A program made the translations under genes and the position numbers. This document shows, piece after piece, positions 19,071-28,700 of a stretch of 40,295 nt of DNA. Each line of letters begins with the position of its first letter. Within the stretch, counting starts at the first letter, position 1. The stretch comes from Candidatus Eisenbacteria bacterium (GTDB lineage Bacteria; Eisenbacteria; RBG-16-71-46; JASEGR01): the NCBI GenBank assembly GCA_030017955.1, contig JASEGR010000022.1, positions 1-40,295 on the forward strand, read 5' to 3'. Below the pieces are notes generated by a model, which was not told the DNA's origin, made no database searches, and worked only from the letters and a program-made list of their open reading frames with translations.

Positions 19071-22000
19071 TTACCTCATCATTACGGCCCTGCCAACCGA
19101 GGTGGCAGTCTTTCCCGAAGCCGTCCCCTTGGCAGAAATCTTGTATATGTAGAGACCGTTTGCAACCCTGATTCCGGTCTCGTCCAGTCCGTCCCAGCGC
19201 ACATTGTTCTGACCGATCTCTCCAGCCGTCTTCAGAATTCGAAGCTGCCTCCCGGACACCGTGAATATCTTGATAGTCACCTCTGAGGGCTGAGTAAGCT
19301 CAAAGCTGATATCGGTCCACTCGCTGAATGGGTTAGGGAAGTTGAACACAGTTTTGATGTCCTCAACGTCCACCACCGCGAACCTTATGGGGTTATTGAG
19401 GTCACCGGCCTCCCTCCTGTGGTTCAGATTGTCCGATGCTCTCACTGAAATGGTGTGCGGACCGAGTGAGATCGATGGCAGTGAATAGACAAAGCTTCCC
19501 ACAGTGGAGCTCCCTGCGTCATACTCAAACGACTCGGTAAGGTCAACAGCTGCACCGTTGTCAATCTTCATGTGGATAGTGTAGTAAGGGGTCAACCCGG
19601 TGATGTTCATCCCGCTTTCATCGGAAATCCTGACAGTCAGCTTTGATCCCGGACGGACGCGCCCCAGGTTCCGATCCGTTTCATTTGCCCCCGGAATTAC
19701 ACACCACGGTTTCCCTTCAAATCTAAGAGCAATCGTTGGAGCGATGGAATCAGTGGTGGTCACTTTTTCAATTGATATCTGGGTCGGAAATTTTATCCCA
19801 ACGCCATCCCCGGCACTGCCATAGACGTATGCCTTGACCCTGCCGCTGGCAGGTTTGACGACTACAAGAGTATCCAGCGTCCTCGGCAGGGTTCTCGGCG
19901 TGAGCTCGACCGGCACTACGAAGCTGCCGCTGAAACTCCCGGCCGACACAGGGAACTCTCCCCTGAAGATTGGCGCGCCCTCAAGATAGTAGTCAACACC
20001 TTGGGTGTACGTCGCGTTGGGAAGGATTCCCCTCTTTCTTTCCAAGTCCCGTACTTCAACCTTCACAAATCCGTTGAAAGAGCTGTCCTTGGTTCCGGAC
20101 AGAAGGACCTCGCCCGATACCGTTGCCCTTGAGCCCGCCTTGAGTGTGTCACCGTAATCCGATGCGACCTGGACCGTTACCTGTTTCGAAGGGGCGGAAA
20201 GCACCAAACCCGGATCTCCAAGAAGGACATACTTCTGGCTGTTTATCGAGCTCCTCAGGTGATTCTTCGCCAGCATGGTGGCCACACCCAATGCAACGGG
20301 ATTCATGAATGACTCCAAAGGAAAGAGGTTATCAAAGAAGGACGTGTTGAGAGCTGAGTTCTCTCCTGGGAAGGCAAGGTCAGTGGCTGCAAATGAAGCT
20401 ATAGAACCTCCACCTGCGAACTTCAGAATGGCTTCACCAATTCCCTCAGTCGTAGGCTCATCAAACTTCCCAACAGCGCACGATGCCGATATGAACAGGT
20501 GCAGCCTCCTTCCATTGGTCAAAGTCCCGACATCTATGTCTCTGAAGACGTCCTCGTCGGCAAGCAGGTCAGCCCCGCCGTGCCCGACAAAATTGAAGAT
20601 CAACGCCCCGCTGCCGATCAGCGATTTCAGCATCTCCTTCGCCTTAGGCTTTGAATCCAACTTGCAAACAGGTTGGTCTGGATATATGAGAGGCGATTGC
20701 TGAAATTCGGTCAGATAGACCTTTTTCCGGTCAAATTCAGCAGGAAGGTAAATGCTCAGACGTTCGGCCTGGAGCACGTGAGTCCAGGCAAGATTGTCGG
20801 CCTCCTGTCTCTTACACGTGTCGTCGGCCACAAGGATTACCTTGCTTCGCCAATCCCCGGATTCGGGCGATTCCTCATAGGTGATTATCTTGTTCAGCAG
20901 AATTCCAAGCTCCGCCAGATCTTTTGCCGGGACCCTCCCTACAGCAAGATCGAGGAGATTGTCAGTCGGAACTGTGTCCATCAGCGCGAACCAGTCGTCT
21001 GTCACATACTGAGTGGAAGTATATTGGTCGTATCCGTTCTGATATGTCGGGATCTGATTCTCAATGTGAGTCCCTTCGAAGTCCTTATAGTCCCTTGTAG
21101 CGTCACCAACGAAGACTATGAAGGAAGGCTGTCTCAGCCATTCTGCATAAGCGAACCGAAGGAAGTTGCGGAGCGCAGTCGGATCAACCATTCCCCACGC
21201 GAACTCGTCGTAAATGTCCGACATCGTGATCACTTCAACCTTCGGCGAGCCGATGCCCGGGAGTCTTCTGCTTCTCAGCGAACGGAGAGGCTCGACTCCG
21301 CTTTTCAGTTTGTCTCCCACGACGACAATGTAGTCTGCTTCGGAAGCTGCCCTCAGCCATCTTGTTGCGCCTGCCCCGTTCAGCGGCGGATCGTCAACTT
21401 CGGCCTTCACAGGGGACCTCATGCCATCCAAAGTACAGATCCAATATCGCCTTGGGCTTCCGGCCATGTCATCGTCGATCTCGATCGTATAGGACCCGGT
21501 CCCGGCCTGATTTTTTCTGATGCCGGTCAGCTTCACCGGGTTCCTCCAATCCGTAACATCCAGCGCGTAAACTTGCGGCACCCCGCTCGCCGAGGTCACA
21601 CCGGAGACGGAATACGTGACATTACCGGTAGAATCGGTTGAACCGAATCCCAGCCTGTTGGATTCGGTCTTCAACTGCCTCTCGTAGTCGAATTCGAAGA
21701 ATGCGAGATAAGTCTGATCGTCTCTTGTTATCCCTGAGGGCAGCGAAGGGTCAACGATAAGCGGAATATCCATGAACAGGGTGTCGAGCTCGCCAAGTCT
21801 GAAGCTGGAAGGGTCGATCGTTCTGACAATGTCAATCCTGCCTGACGCTGAAGGATCCTTGTATCCGCCGTTCCATCCCACAGAGGCAAGTGTATCCGCA
21901 AGACTATTCCACATGAGATTCAGGTAGTGGGTGTTGTAAAAAGATGAACGAACGTTCGACTCCCCCCAGAATCTCGCCAGGAATTTCACCGGTGTTGACG

Positions 22001-23333
22001 CGACAATGCCGGGAAGCCTGAGGATCTTGTACGTGGGCGGATCAGTGTCGTGGAGCACTTCCCACCACCACTTCTCCCACTTCACTGTCCTGTCGACACG
22101 AGTTTTGTCCTGGATAAGAGTTGCATCGTGGAACCGGTTCTGCTCAAGGTGAATTCTCTCCGGAAATGACTCAAATGCGCTTCTCGCCCCGGCGGCCGCG
22201 GATCTCTCAGTCATTGCCCTCGGCAGCGGATTCTGCGTGAAGCTTCCGCCCCAGGTGAGCCACAGAACCGAATAGCGGGTATAAATGTTCTCATAATAAG
22301 ATCTGGACCTTTGGGCAGTCGAGAAACCAGACAACCAGCCCGAAGGGCTGAGCGCAAAGAACGCTACATATTCGTCGTCCTCAAAAAATGCGTCGGAATC
22401 GTAGCTTCCGAGAATTGCACATTCATCCATCCATGAAGGAAGAGCGGAGTCCAGAGCTGCCTCGTCGAGCATCGTGAGCGATCCGGAGAACACCCTTAAG
22501 GTGCTTGGGTCAATGGCCGCGACGGCCGCCTGATCGACTCCCGCGGATCGCAGAAGCGAAGGCGTCACAGCGTAGAGGCCGCTCTCCTCGACGTACAGTT
22601 TGACCCAATTCTGGGACGAGTTGAAATAATCGGTCGTGGAGAATGCCTTTTTCGCCGGGCCTTTCCTTTGGACCCTCCAGGCCCTTGCCGATTCGTAGTT
22701 CAAAAGAGCCGAGCTGTAGATGGACTCAAGCGGCTCCTTTTCCGCAGAGTAAGAAGGAGCTCTTCCACCTTTCATTCTCACCGAAATAATCATCCTCTTC
22801 GTTAGCACCGTCGTCTTTCGACCGGCATCAAATTCCACCGGCGTAATGATGATCGAGGCCACTCTTTGATTTCTCATAGAAGAGACTGAGGCCAGCTCAA
22901 CCGGAGCCGCCGGGAACCGGCCGCGCGCATCAGAGTTCACACCTTCAAAAACAATCTCCCCGACGTCTGCTGTTTCGAGCCTGGAGAAAGTAACATCGAT
23001 GGAGCTTCCGTCCCGCACGCCGAGAAGCACCTCTTTCCTGGGAAGCGCCGGTTCTCCATTTCTCATGAGATTGTTGCAGTCCTCGATAGTCACGGTCTCG
23101 CCGCCGCCCGGGAGCGGAGATTGCTGAACTTGTCCCATATTGAATTCAAACTCAATGATGTCTGGGCTGGATCTCAGAAGGGTAACGGTTTCGTGAGCCG
23201 AACTCACACCGGCGAGGTCTCCCGTGCCCAGGAGAATGAGGGTAAGGACAAGGGCCGGCCAAGGAAGCAGCGGGAAGCGATGATGCATGACGTCCGTGAA
23301 TCTCACCTCAGCTGAGTTTTTCTGCTTCATCAA
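19071..23333 (-). CDS. PorU-like C25 (gingipain-family) cysteine protease with T9SS-type C-terminal domain
   Basis: PorU is the type IX secretion sortase that removes C-terminal signals and attaches cargo to the cell surface. Here a signal-like segment lies near residues 20-45 (LLPWPALVLTLILLG). It is followed by a PorU-type N-terminal region (NWVKLYVEESGLYAVTPSLL). The C25 catalytic domain has DYIVVVGD at its start, the catalytic histidine in NFVGHGGADL (near residue 917) and the cysteine in LFISASCAVGKFDEPTTEG (near 951). Ig-like regions follow. The last 85 residues are a FlgD-like sorting domain (FNFPNPFSEWTDISFEL, then GLYIYKISAKG). At 1420 residues it is somewhat longer than Porphyromonas PorU. 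The start is uncertain: TTG at 23333, ATG at 23330 and ATG at 23288 are all in frame, and none has a clear SD site. It could instead be a secreted gingipain-like cargo; the PorV-like neighbour favours PorU. Confidence 0.8.
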   Translation of the reverse strand: MMKQKNSAEVRFTDVMHHRFPLLPWPALVLTLILLGTGDLAGVSSAHETVTLLRSSPDIIEFEFNMGQVQQSPLPGGGETVTIEDCNNLMRNGEPALPRKEVLLGVRDGSSIDVTFSRLETADVGEIVFEGVNSDARGRFPAAPVELASVSSMRNQRVASIIITPVEFDAGRKTTVLTKRMIISVRMKGGRAPSYSAEKEPLESIYSSALLNYESARAWRVQRKGPAKKAFSTTDYFNSSQNWVKLYVEESGLYAVTPSLLRSAGVDQAAVAAIDPSTLRVFSGSLTMLDEAALDSALPSWMDECAILGSYDSDAFFEDDEYVAFFALSPSGWLSGFSTAQRSRSYYENIYTRYSVLWLTWGGSFTQNPLPRAMTERSAAAGARSAFESFPERIHLEQNRFHDATLIQDKTRVDRTVKWEKWWWEVLHDTDPPTYKILRLPGIVASTPVKFLARFWGESNVRSSFYNTHYLNLMWNSLADTLASVGWNGGYKDPSASGRIDIVRTIDPSSFRLGELDTLFMDIPLIVDPSLPSGITRDDQTYLAFFEFDYERQLKTESNRLGFGSTDSTGNVTYSVSGVTSASGVPQVYALDVTDWRNPVKLTGIRKNQAGTGSYTIEIDDDMAGSPRRYWICTLDGMRSPVKAEVDDPPLNGAGATRWLRAASEADYIVVVGDKLKSGVEPLRSLRSRRLPGIGSPKVEVITMSDIYDEFAWGMVDPTALRNFLRFAYAEWLRQPSFIVFVGDATRDYKDFEGTHIENQIPTYQNGYDQYTSTQYVTDDWFALMDTVPTDNLLDLAVGRVPAKDLAELGILLNKIITYEESPESGDWRSKVILVADDTCKRQEADNLAWTHVLQAERLSIYLPAEFDRKKVYLTEFQQSPLIYPDQPVCKLDSKPKAKEMLKSLIGSGALIFNFVGHGGADLLADEDVFRDIDVGTLTNGRRLHLFISASCAVGKFDEPTTEGIGEAILKFAGGGSIASFAATDLAFPGENSALNTSFFDNLFPLESFMNPVALGVATMLAKNHLRSSINSQKYVLLGDPGLVLSAPSKQVTVQVASDYGDTLKAGSRATVSGEVLLSGTKDSSFNGFVKVEVRDLERKRGILPNATYTQGVDYYLEGAPIFRGEFPVSAGSFSGSFVVPVELTPRTLPRTLDTLVVVKPASGRVKAYVYGSAGDGVGIKFPTQISIEKVTTTDSIAPTIALRFEGKPWCVIPGANETDRNLGRVRPGSKLTVRISDESGMNITGLTPYYTIHMKIDNGAAVDLTESFEYDAGSSTVGSFVYSLPSISLGPHTISVRASDNLNHRREAGDLNNPIRFAVVDVEDIKTVFNFPNPFSEWTDISFELTQPSEVTIKIFTVSGRQLRILKTAGEIGQNNVRWDGLDETGIRVANGLYIYKISAKGTASGKTATSVGRAVMMR

Positions 23334-23475
23334 TCAACATGATCGGAATGCCGTCTTCAATCCTGTAGGCCAGTTTGCAGCCGTGGCAGAGAAGTTTCCC
23401 TTCGTCCCGCCTGTAGTCAAGATCGCCCTTACACTTCGGGCAAACGAGAATGTCAAGAAGGTCTTTGCTGAGCAA
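23308..23475 (-). CDS. Trm112/UPF0434-family small zinc-binding protein
   Basis: A 55-residue protein of the Trm112-like family (compare Escherichia coli YcaR, 60 residues). Members bind one zinc ion and, in eukaryotes and archaea, activate methyltransferases; the bacterial role is poorly defined. The motif LLDILVCPKCKGDLDYR, a second pair in LLCHGCKLAYR, and the end DGIPIMLIDEAE match the family throughout. I chose the TTG at 23475 because GGAGG lies six bases upstream and the family begins there. A GTG at 23550 overlaps the wecB stop and would add 25 unrelated residues. The gene sits between wecB and the PorU-like gene and overlaps the latter's open frame. Family members often lie beside envelope-glycan genes. 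Confidence 0.85.
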   Translation of the reverse strand: MLSKDLLDILVCPKCKGDLDYRRDEGKLLCHGCKLAYRIEDGIPIMLIDEAEKLS

Positions 23476-23546
23476 TTTTGTCCTCCTTCTTTTCCAGGCA
23501 CCTGCTTCCGGTGAGAAGCTCTCCTGATAGGACCGGATCGCCATTC

Positions 23547-24755
23547 TCACACGCCGAGCTTCGTCCGGTCTCTGGCGGGCCTCTCGGCCCCGGATCTCAG
23601 ATCCTCCAGTACCCTCTCCTCCAGAACCTCAACTATCCTCTCCGCCGCCCTCCCGTCACCATAAGGATTCACTGCAGTCGACATCCTTTCGTAGAGCGAT
23701 GCATCATCGAACAGCCGGAAAGTTTCTTTCACTATCTTCTCTTTGTCGGTGCCAACCAGTTTCACGGTGCCGGCTTCCACGCCCTCCGGCCTCTCAGTTT
23801 TCTGTCTCATGACCAGCACTGGTTTTCCAATGGACGGCGCCTCCTCTTGAATGCCGCCGGAATCGGTGAGGACAAGGTAGCACCGGCTCATCAAGTAGAC
23901 AAATGGTTCATAGTCCAGAGGGTCTATGAGATAGATGTTGGGCTGTCCGCCGAGAATGCGCCTGACAGGACCCTGAACATTGGGATTCAGATGGACCGGG
24001 TAGACTATGGATACGTTCCTCCTGCGCTCGGCAATTTCCTTCAGAGCCATGCAGATATTCTCAAATCCCTCTCCAAAGCTCTCCCTTCTGTGTCCTGTGA
24101 CCAGGACAAGCCTGCCCCCGTCATCGCCAAAGCGGGAAGGACAAGAAAGATTCCATTTCTCTTCAAAGTATCTCTCCCACTCGGCTCCGGAACCGGAGGC
24201 ATCCTGCCTTCCTCTTACGTGAAACAAGGCGTCAACCACAGTGTTTCCGGTAAGCCAGATGTTTTCCTTTGAGACTCCTTCCTTGAGAAGATTGGACATC
24301 GCACGCTTGGTCGGGGCGAAATGATAGTCTGCCAGAACGCCTATCAGGTGCCTCATCCCTTCTTCCGGAAACGGGCTGAGTTTATCGTATGTCCTTAAGC
24401 CTGCCTCCACGTGACCGACGGCTATCTTGGAGTAGTATGCCGCAAGGGAAGCTGCAAAGGCGGTTGTCGTATCTCCCTGCACAAGTACGATCTCCGGCTC
24501 CTCCATTCCCAGAATATTTCGCAATCCCGACAATGATTTGGTCGTAATATCAAAAAGGTCCTGCCCCTCTGTCATGATATCCAGATCGTACTGTGGAGTA
24601 ATGTCAAACACCTTGAGCACCTGGGCAAGCATCTCCCTGTGCTGTGCAGTAACGCAAACAACACCATCCAGCCCGTCTGCCCCATCAATCGCCCTCACAA
24701 CAGGGGCCATCTTGATGGCTTCGGGGCGGGTTCCGAATACCATGAAGACTTTCAT
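23547..24755 (-). CDS. wecB: UDP-N-acetylglucosamine 2-epimerase (non-hydrolysing)
   Basis: This enzyme interconverts UDP-GlcNAc and UDP-ManNAc, supplying ManNAc-derived sugars for surface polysaccharides. The N-terminus FMVFGTRPEAIKMAPV, the block VQGDTTTAFAASLAAYY, GHVEAGLRT, the acidic catalytic motif SPFPEEGMRHL, VTGHRRESFG and TDSGGIQEEAPSIGKPVLVM are all family signatures. In the catalytic motif the common EE-x-N-R reads EE-G-M-R. The 402-residue length is slightly above the usual 370-380. The ATG at 24755 has AGGAAGGA about nine bases upstream. It is 33 bases after accA and overlaps nothing there, so it is probably in the same transcript. Its envelope role fits the outer-membrane genes downstream. 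Confidence 0.93.
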   Translation of the reverse strand: MKVFMVFGTRPEAIKMAPVVRAIDGADGLDGVVCVTAQHREMLAQVLKVFDITPQYDLDIMTEGQDLFDITTKSLSGLRNILGMEEPEIVLVQGDTTTAFAASLAAYYSKIAVGHVEAGLRTYDKLSPFPEEGMRHLIGVLADYHFAPTKRAMSNLLKEGVSKENIWLTGNTVVDALFHVRGRQDASGSGAEWERYFEEKWNLSCPSRFGDDGGRLVLVTGHRRESFGEGFENICMALKEIAERRRNVSIVYPVHLNPNVQGPVRRILGGQPNIYLIDPLDYEPFVYLMSRCYLVLTDSGGIQEEAPSIGKPVLVMRQKTERPEGVEAGTVKLVGTDKEKIVKETFRLFDDASLYERMSTAVNPYGDGRAAERIVEVLEERVLEDLRSGAERPARDRTKLGV

Positions 24756-24788
24756 GCCGGCGTGTCCTTCCTCAAGTGATCGTCAATG

Positions 24789-25778
24789 CTAATCCGCAGC
24801 ATGCTTCTCCAATACTTCCGGGCCATCGGTATGTACACCCATCTCCCTGTATTTTGCACATCTTCTTCTTATGAGCTCTTCAGCCGGGAGCTCGGAAAGG
24901 AGTGAAAGATGCCTCAAGATCGCCCCCTTCACCTGGAGCGCCGTCCACTCGACATCCCTGTGCGCCCCACCCAACGGCTCGGGTATTATCTCATCGATCA
25001 CTCCCAGGGATTTGATGTCCTGGGCCGTGACTTTCATTGCCTCTGCCGCCTGGGATGCTTTCGCCCTGTCGCTCCAGAGTATTGCAGCGCAGCCCTCGGG
25101 CGAAATAACAGAATAGATTGCATTCTCAAGCATGAGCACAACATTCCCGACTGCAATCGCCAGCGCCCCGCCGCTCCCGCCCTCTCCGATCACAACTGCG
25201 ATGAATGGCACCGGAAGAGTGGCCATTTCCTTTAGGTTTCTGGCTATGGCTTCACTCTGACCTCTTTCCTCAGCACCGATACCGGGATACGCGCCGGGAG
25301 TATCAACGAGACTCACTATCGGTCTCCTGAACTTGGCAGCGAGGTGCATCGCCCTCAGCGCCTTCCTGTATCCCTCGGGATGCGGCATGCCGAAGTTCCG
25401 GTACAGGTTATCCTTCGTGTTTCTTCCCTTCTGCTGCCCGATGACAACGATTGGAGTCGTATCTATCCTTGCAAGGCCGGTAATGATTGCCTTGTCGTCG
25501 GCGAAATTCCTGTCACCATGGATTTCAACAAAATCGCTGGTGATGAGCCTGATATAGTCGAGTGAATATGGCCTTCGGGGGTGGCGGGCAAGCTGTACCC
25601 TTTGCCACGTGTTGAGCTTGGAGTAGATCTCTTTCTTAAGTCTCTCTGCCCTTTTTTCAAGTCTGATAACTTCTTCTTTGACCTCGATGTTCTCCTCGGA
25701 GGCAAATTCCTTCAAATCCTGGATCTTCCGTTCAAGCTCAACAATCGGTTTCTCGAAATCAAGCCATGTGCCGTTCAT
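24789..25778 (-). CDS. accA: Acetyl-CoA carboxylase carboxyltransferase subunit alpha
   Basis: The alpha half of the carboxyltransferase that makes malonyl-CoA for fatty acid synthesis; it works with AccD, which is not in this window. The N-terminal coiled coil (residues about 8-55), then NTWQRVQLARHPRRPYSLDY, ITSDFVEIHGDR, PEGYRKALRAM, SLVDTPGAYPGIGAEERGQ and IGEGGSGGALAI are diagnostic. The 329-residue length is normal. The start ATG overlaps the dnaE stop (ATGA at 25775-25778), so the genes are translationally coupled. An accA directly after dnaE is also seen in Escherichia coli, so this adjacency is an ordinary bacterial arrangement. Confidence 0.96.
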   Translation of the reverse strand: MNGTWLDFEKPIVELERKIQDLKEFASEENIEVKEEVIRLEKRAERLKKEIYSKLNTWQRVQLARHPRRPYSLDYIRLITSDFVEIHGDRNFADDKAIITGLARIDTTPIVVIGQQKGRNTKDNLYRNFGMPHPEGYRKALRAMHLAAKFRRPIVSLVDTPGAYPGIGAEERGQSEAIARNLKEMATLPVPFIAVVIGEGGSGGALAIAVGNVVLMLENAIYSVISPEGCAAILWSDRAKASQAAEAMKVTAQDIKSLGVIDEIIPEPLGGAHRDVEWTALQVKGAILRHLSLLSELPAEELIRRRCAKYREMGVHTDGPEVLEKHAAD

Positions 25779-28700
25779 CTGTTCCTTTTTGCCTCCGGAT
25801 TGCCGGAAGGTTCTCCGCCATTTCCGAGCCGCACTCTGCCATTTCCAAGAACAGCTCTCAATGACTCTAGAAGCTCGGATGTTATCTCGACTTTCGTCGA
25901 CTTGCCAAGCACCGAGACTTTGTTTCCGCTTTCAATCTGAACATGGAAGAGGACTTCGCAATTCCCCGGATAGGTTTCGAGTATCTTCCGCGTTCGCGAG
26001 AGGGAGTCTTTTGAGACCTCTTCCGGGACAATTTCAATATGAAGGGTGCCGAGAAGTTTCTTCCTGAATGACTCCCATGATACCACGTCCGAGACAAGGA
26101 GCTTTGACTCCTCCTCTTCTCTTGTGCTTGTCCGCCCTCTGACGAGAAGCACGGAATCTGACACCAGCGCATTCTTGGACTTCTCGTACACATCAGAGAA
26201 TAGTATGCACTCTATGGACCCGGTCAGATCTTCGAGCGTGAGGAAGGCCATCCTCTTGCCTTTCCTGTCAGTTGTTGTCTTGACAGCGCCCACCACACCC
26301 ACGACGCTTACCTCCTGACCGTCGGGAAGTTCTTTGAGCGATACGATTTTCGAAGTCATCGCTATCTCAATTTCTTCTTCAAATGGAGCAAGCGGGTGCT
26401 CAGTCAGATAGAATCCGAGCGCCTCCTTCTCCTTTGCAAGAAGAGTGGCCCTTGACCATTCCCGTGCTCCCTCTACTTCGTCCGAACCGCCTTCCCCGTT
26501 CTTCTCCACAAACAGCGATGCCTGAAGTTTTGTCCCTTCCTTTTGGCTGCCCTGCGCTCTTTGGTAGGCCTCGGGAAGAAGTGCCTCAAGCTTGCCCCTC
26601 CCCAGTCCGAAGCAGTCAAAAGCGCCGGCCCAGAGCAGGCTTTCAACAACCCTTCTATTCGCCGACCTCAAGTCAATCCTTCTCAGGAAATCAGAGAGAC
26701 CGGTGAAATTCCCATCTTTCGCCCTCGCATCGACCATGCTCTTGACCGATGACAGACCCACGTTCTTGGTCGCGCCCAACCCGAACCTTACCCCGCCCTC
26801 TTCGAGCGTGAACGTTCCCAAACTCCTGTTTATGTCAGGGGGAAGGATCTTTATTCCCATTCTCCTAGCTTCGTCGATGAGGAGCATTATCCGGTCTGAG
26901 CTGTCCATTTCGCTCGTCAAAAGGGCAGCCATGAACTGCGCCGGATAGTGGGCTTTCAGAAAAGCCGTTCTGTACGAGAGAAGAGCATAAGCAACGGCGT
27001 GAGACTTGTTGAAACCGTATCCGGCGAAGTGGGCCATCAGATCGAATATCCTTCTTGCAGTGGCTTCAGGAATACCTCTCCCTTTTGCCCCGTCGATGAA
27101 CGCTTTTTCCTGGGTCTCCATTTCTTCCTGCCGCTTCTTGCCCATCGCGTACCGGAGTATGTCTGCCTTGCCAAGGCTGAAACCGGCAAGCTCGTTCGCG
27201 ATCCTGATCACTTGTTCCTGGTAAAGGATGACCCCGTACGTATCTTTGAGAATTGGTTCAAGAAGAGGATGCTCATAGACCGTTTTCTTCCTCTTCAACT
27301 TCCTCTCAATGAAGTCGTCTATCTTTGCTCCGCTCAACGGACCAGGCCTGTAGAGTGCATTAACGGCCACAATGTCCTCAAAACAGTCGCACCGGAGCTT
27401 CCTCAGCAAATCACGCATCCCTGGACTTTCCAGCTGGAACACACCGACAGTATTGCCTTTCTTGAGAAGTTCGAACGTTTTCCTGTCGTTGAGACCAAGC
27501 CCATCAAGATCAAGATCTGTCCCCAGCGACTCCCTTACGAGAGAAACCGTCCGTCCAATCACGGTGAGCGTCCTCAAGCCCAGGAAATCCATCTTGAAAA
27601 GTCCGATTTTCTCGAGCGACTTCATGTCATACTGCGTCGTCACTTCGTCCTTACCGGACTTGAAGAGCGGCACATGGTCGGTGAGTTTCCCGGGTGCAAT
27701 GACGACACCTGCCGCATGCGTCGATGCGTGCCGCGGAAGGCCCTCAAGGGTCTTTGCGCACCTCAGAAGCTTCTTCATGGTGTCGTTCCCATCCTCGAGT
27801 GCCTTGAGCGCAGGGACTGTTTCTGTTGCTTCATCAAGAGTGATGCCAAGGTCAAACGGGATTAGCTTTGCGATTCTGTCCACTTCCGAATACGGCAGGC
27901 TGAGCGCCCTCCCGACATCCCGGACCACGGCTCTCGCCTTCAGCGTTCCAAAAGTAATCACCTGCGCAACCGACTCTGCCCCGTACTTCTCGATGACATA
28001 GTTTATGATCTCGGGACGCCTCTCGTCATCGAAGTCGATGTCGATGTCGGGCATGGTCACTCTCTCTGGATTAAGAAATCTCTCAAAGAGAAGTCCGAAT
28101 TTCAGAGGATCCACGTCCGTTATTCCCAGACAGTACGCCACCAGACTGCCTGCCGCAGAGCCCCTTCCGGGACCGACAGCTATGCCCTCTCTGCGGGCCC
28201 TGTCAATGAAGTCCCTCACGACAAGAAAATAACTCGCAAACCCCATTTCACAAATAGTCTTGAGTTCAAACTCGACTCTTTCCTCAATCTCACCTGACGC
28301 CTGGGGGAAACGCATCGCCATGCCGGCCTTCGCAACATCACGAAGGCAGTCCTCGTGCGTTGAGTAACTTGCGGGAAGAGGATACATCGGAAGTTGGGGC
28401 CTCCCGAACTTAAGCTCCAGATTGCATTTCTCGGCCACCTCGATTGTCCTTCCGTAAGCTTCCGGCAATTCCCTGAATCTCTCCTTCATTTCCTCCGGCG
28501 GTTTGAAGTACACCTCCTCCGTGTTGAACCGGAGCCTGGACCTGTCTTCAACCGCCTTCCCCGTCTGGATACAGAGGAGTATGTCGTGAGCCTCGGCGTC
28601 TTCTCTCCGCAGATAGTGACAATCGTTTGTTGCGACAACAGGGAGCCCGGTTCGCCCGGCTATCTCAAGGATTCCTCTTATGGCCTCGTCTTCCTCCTTG

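Noticed and set aside
20673-21641. 322-residue plus-strand open frame within the protease gene
   Set aside because: Composition is that of an antisense shadow, and the PorU-like gene on the other strand has clear catalytic motifs.
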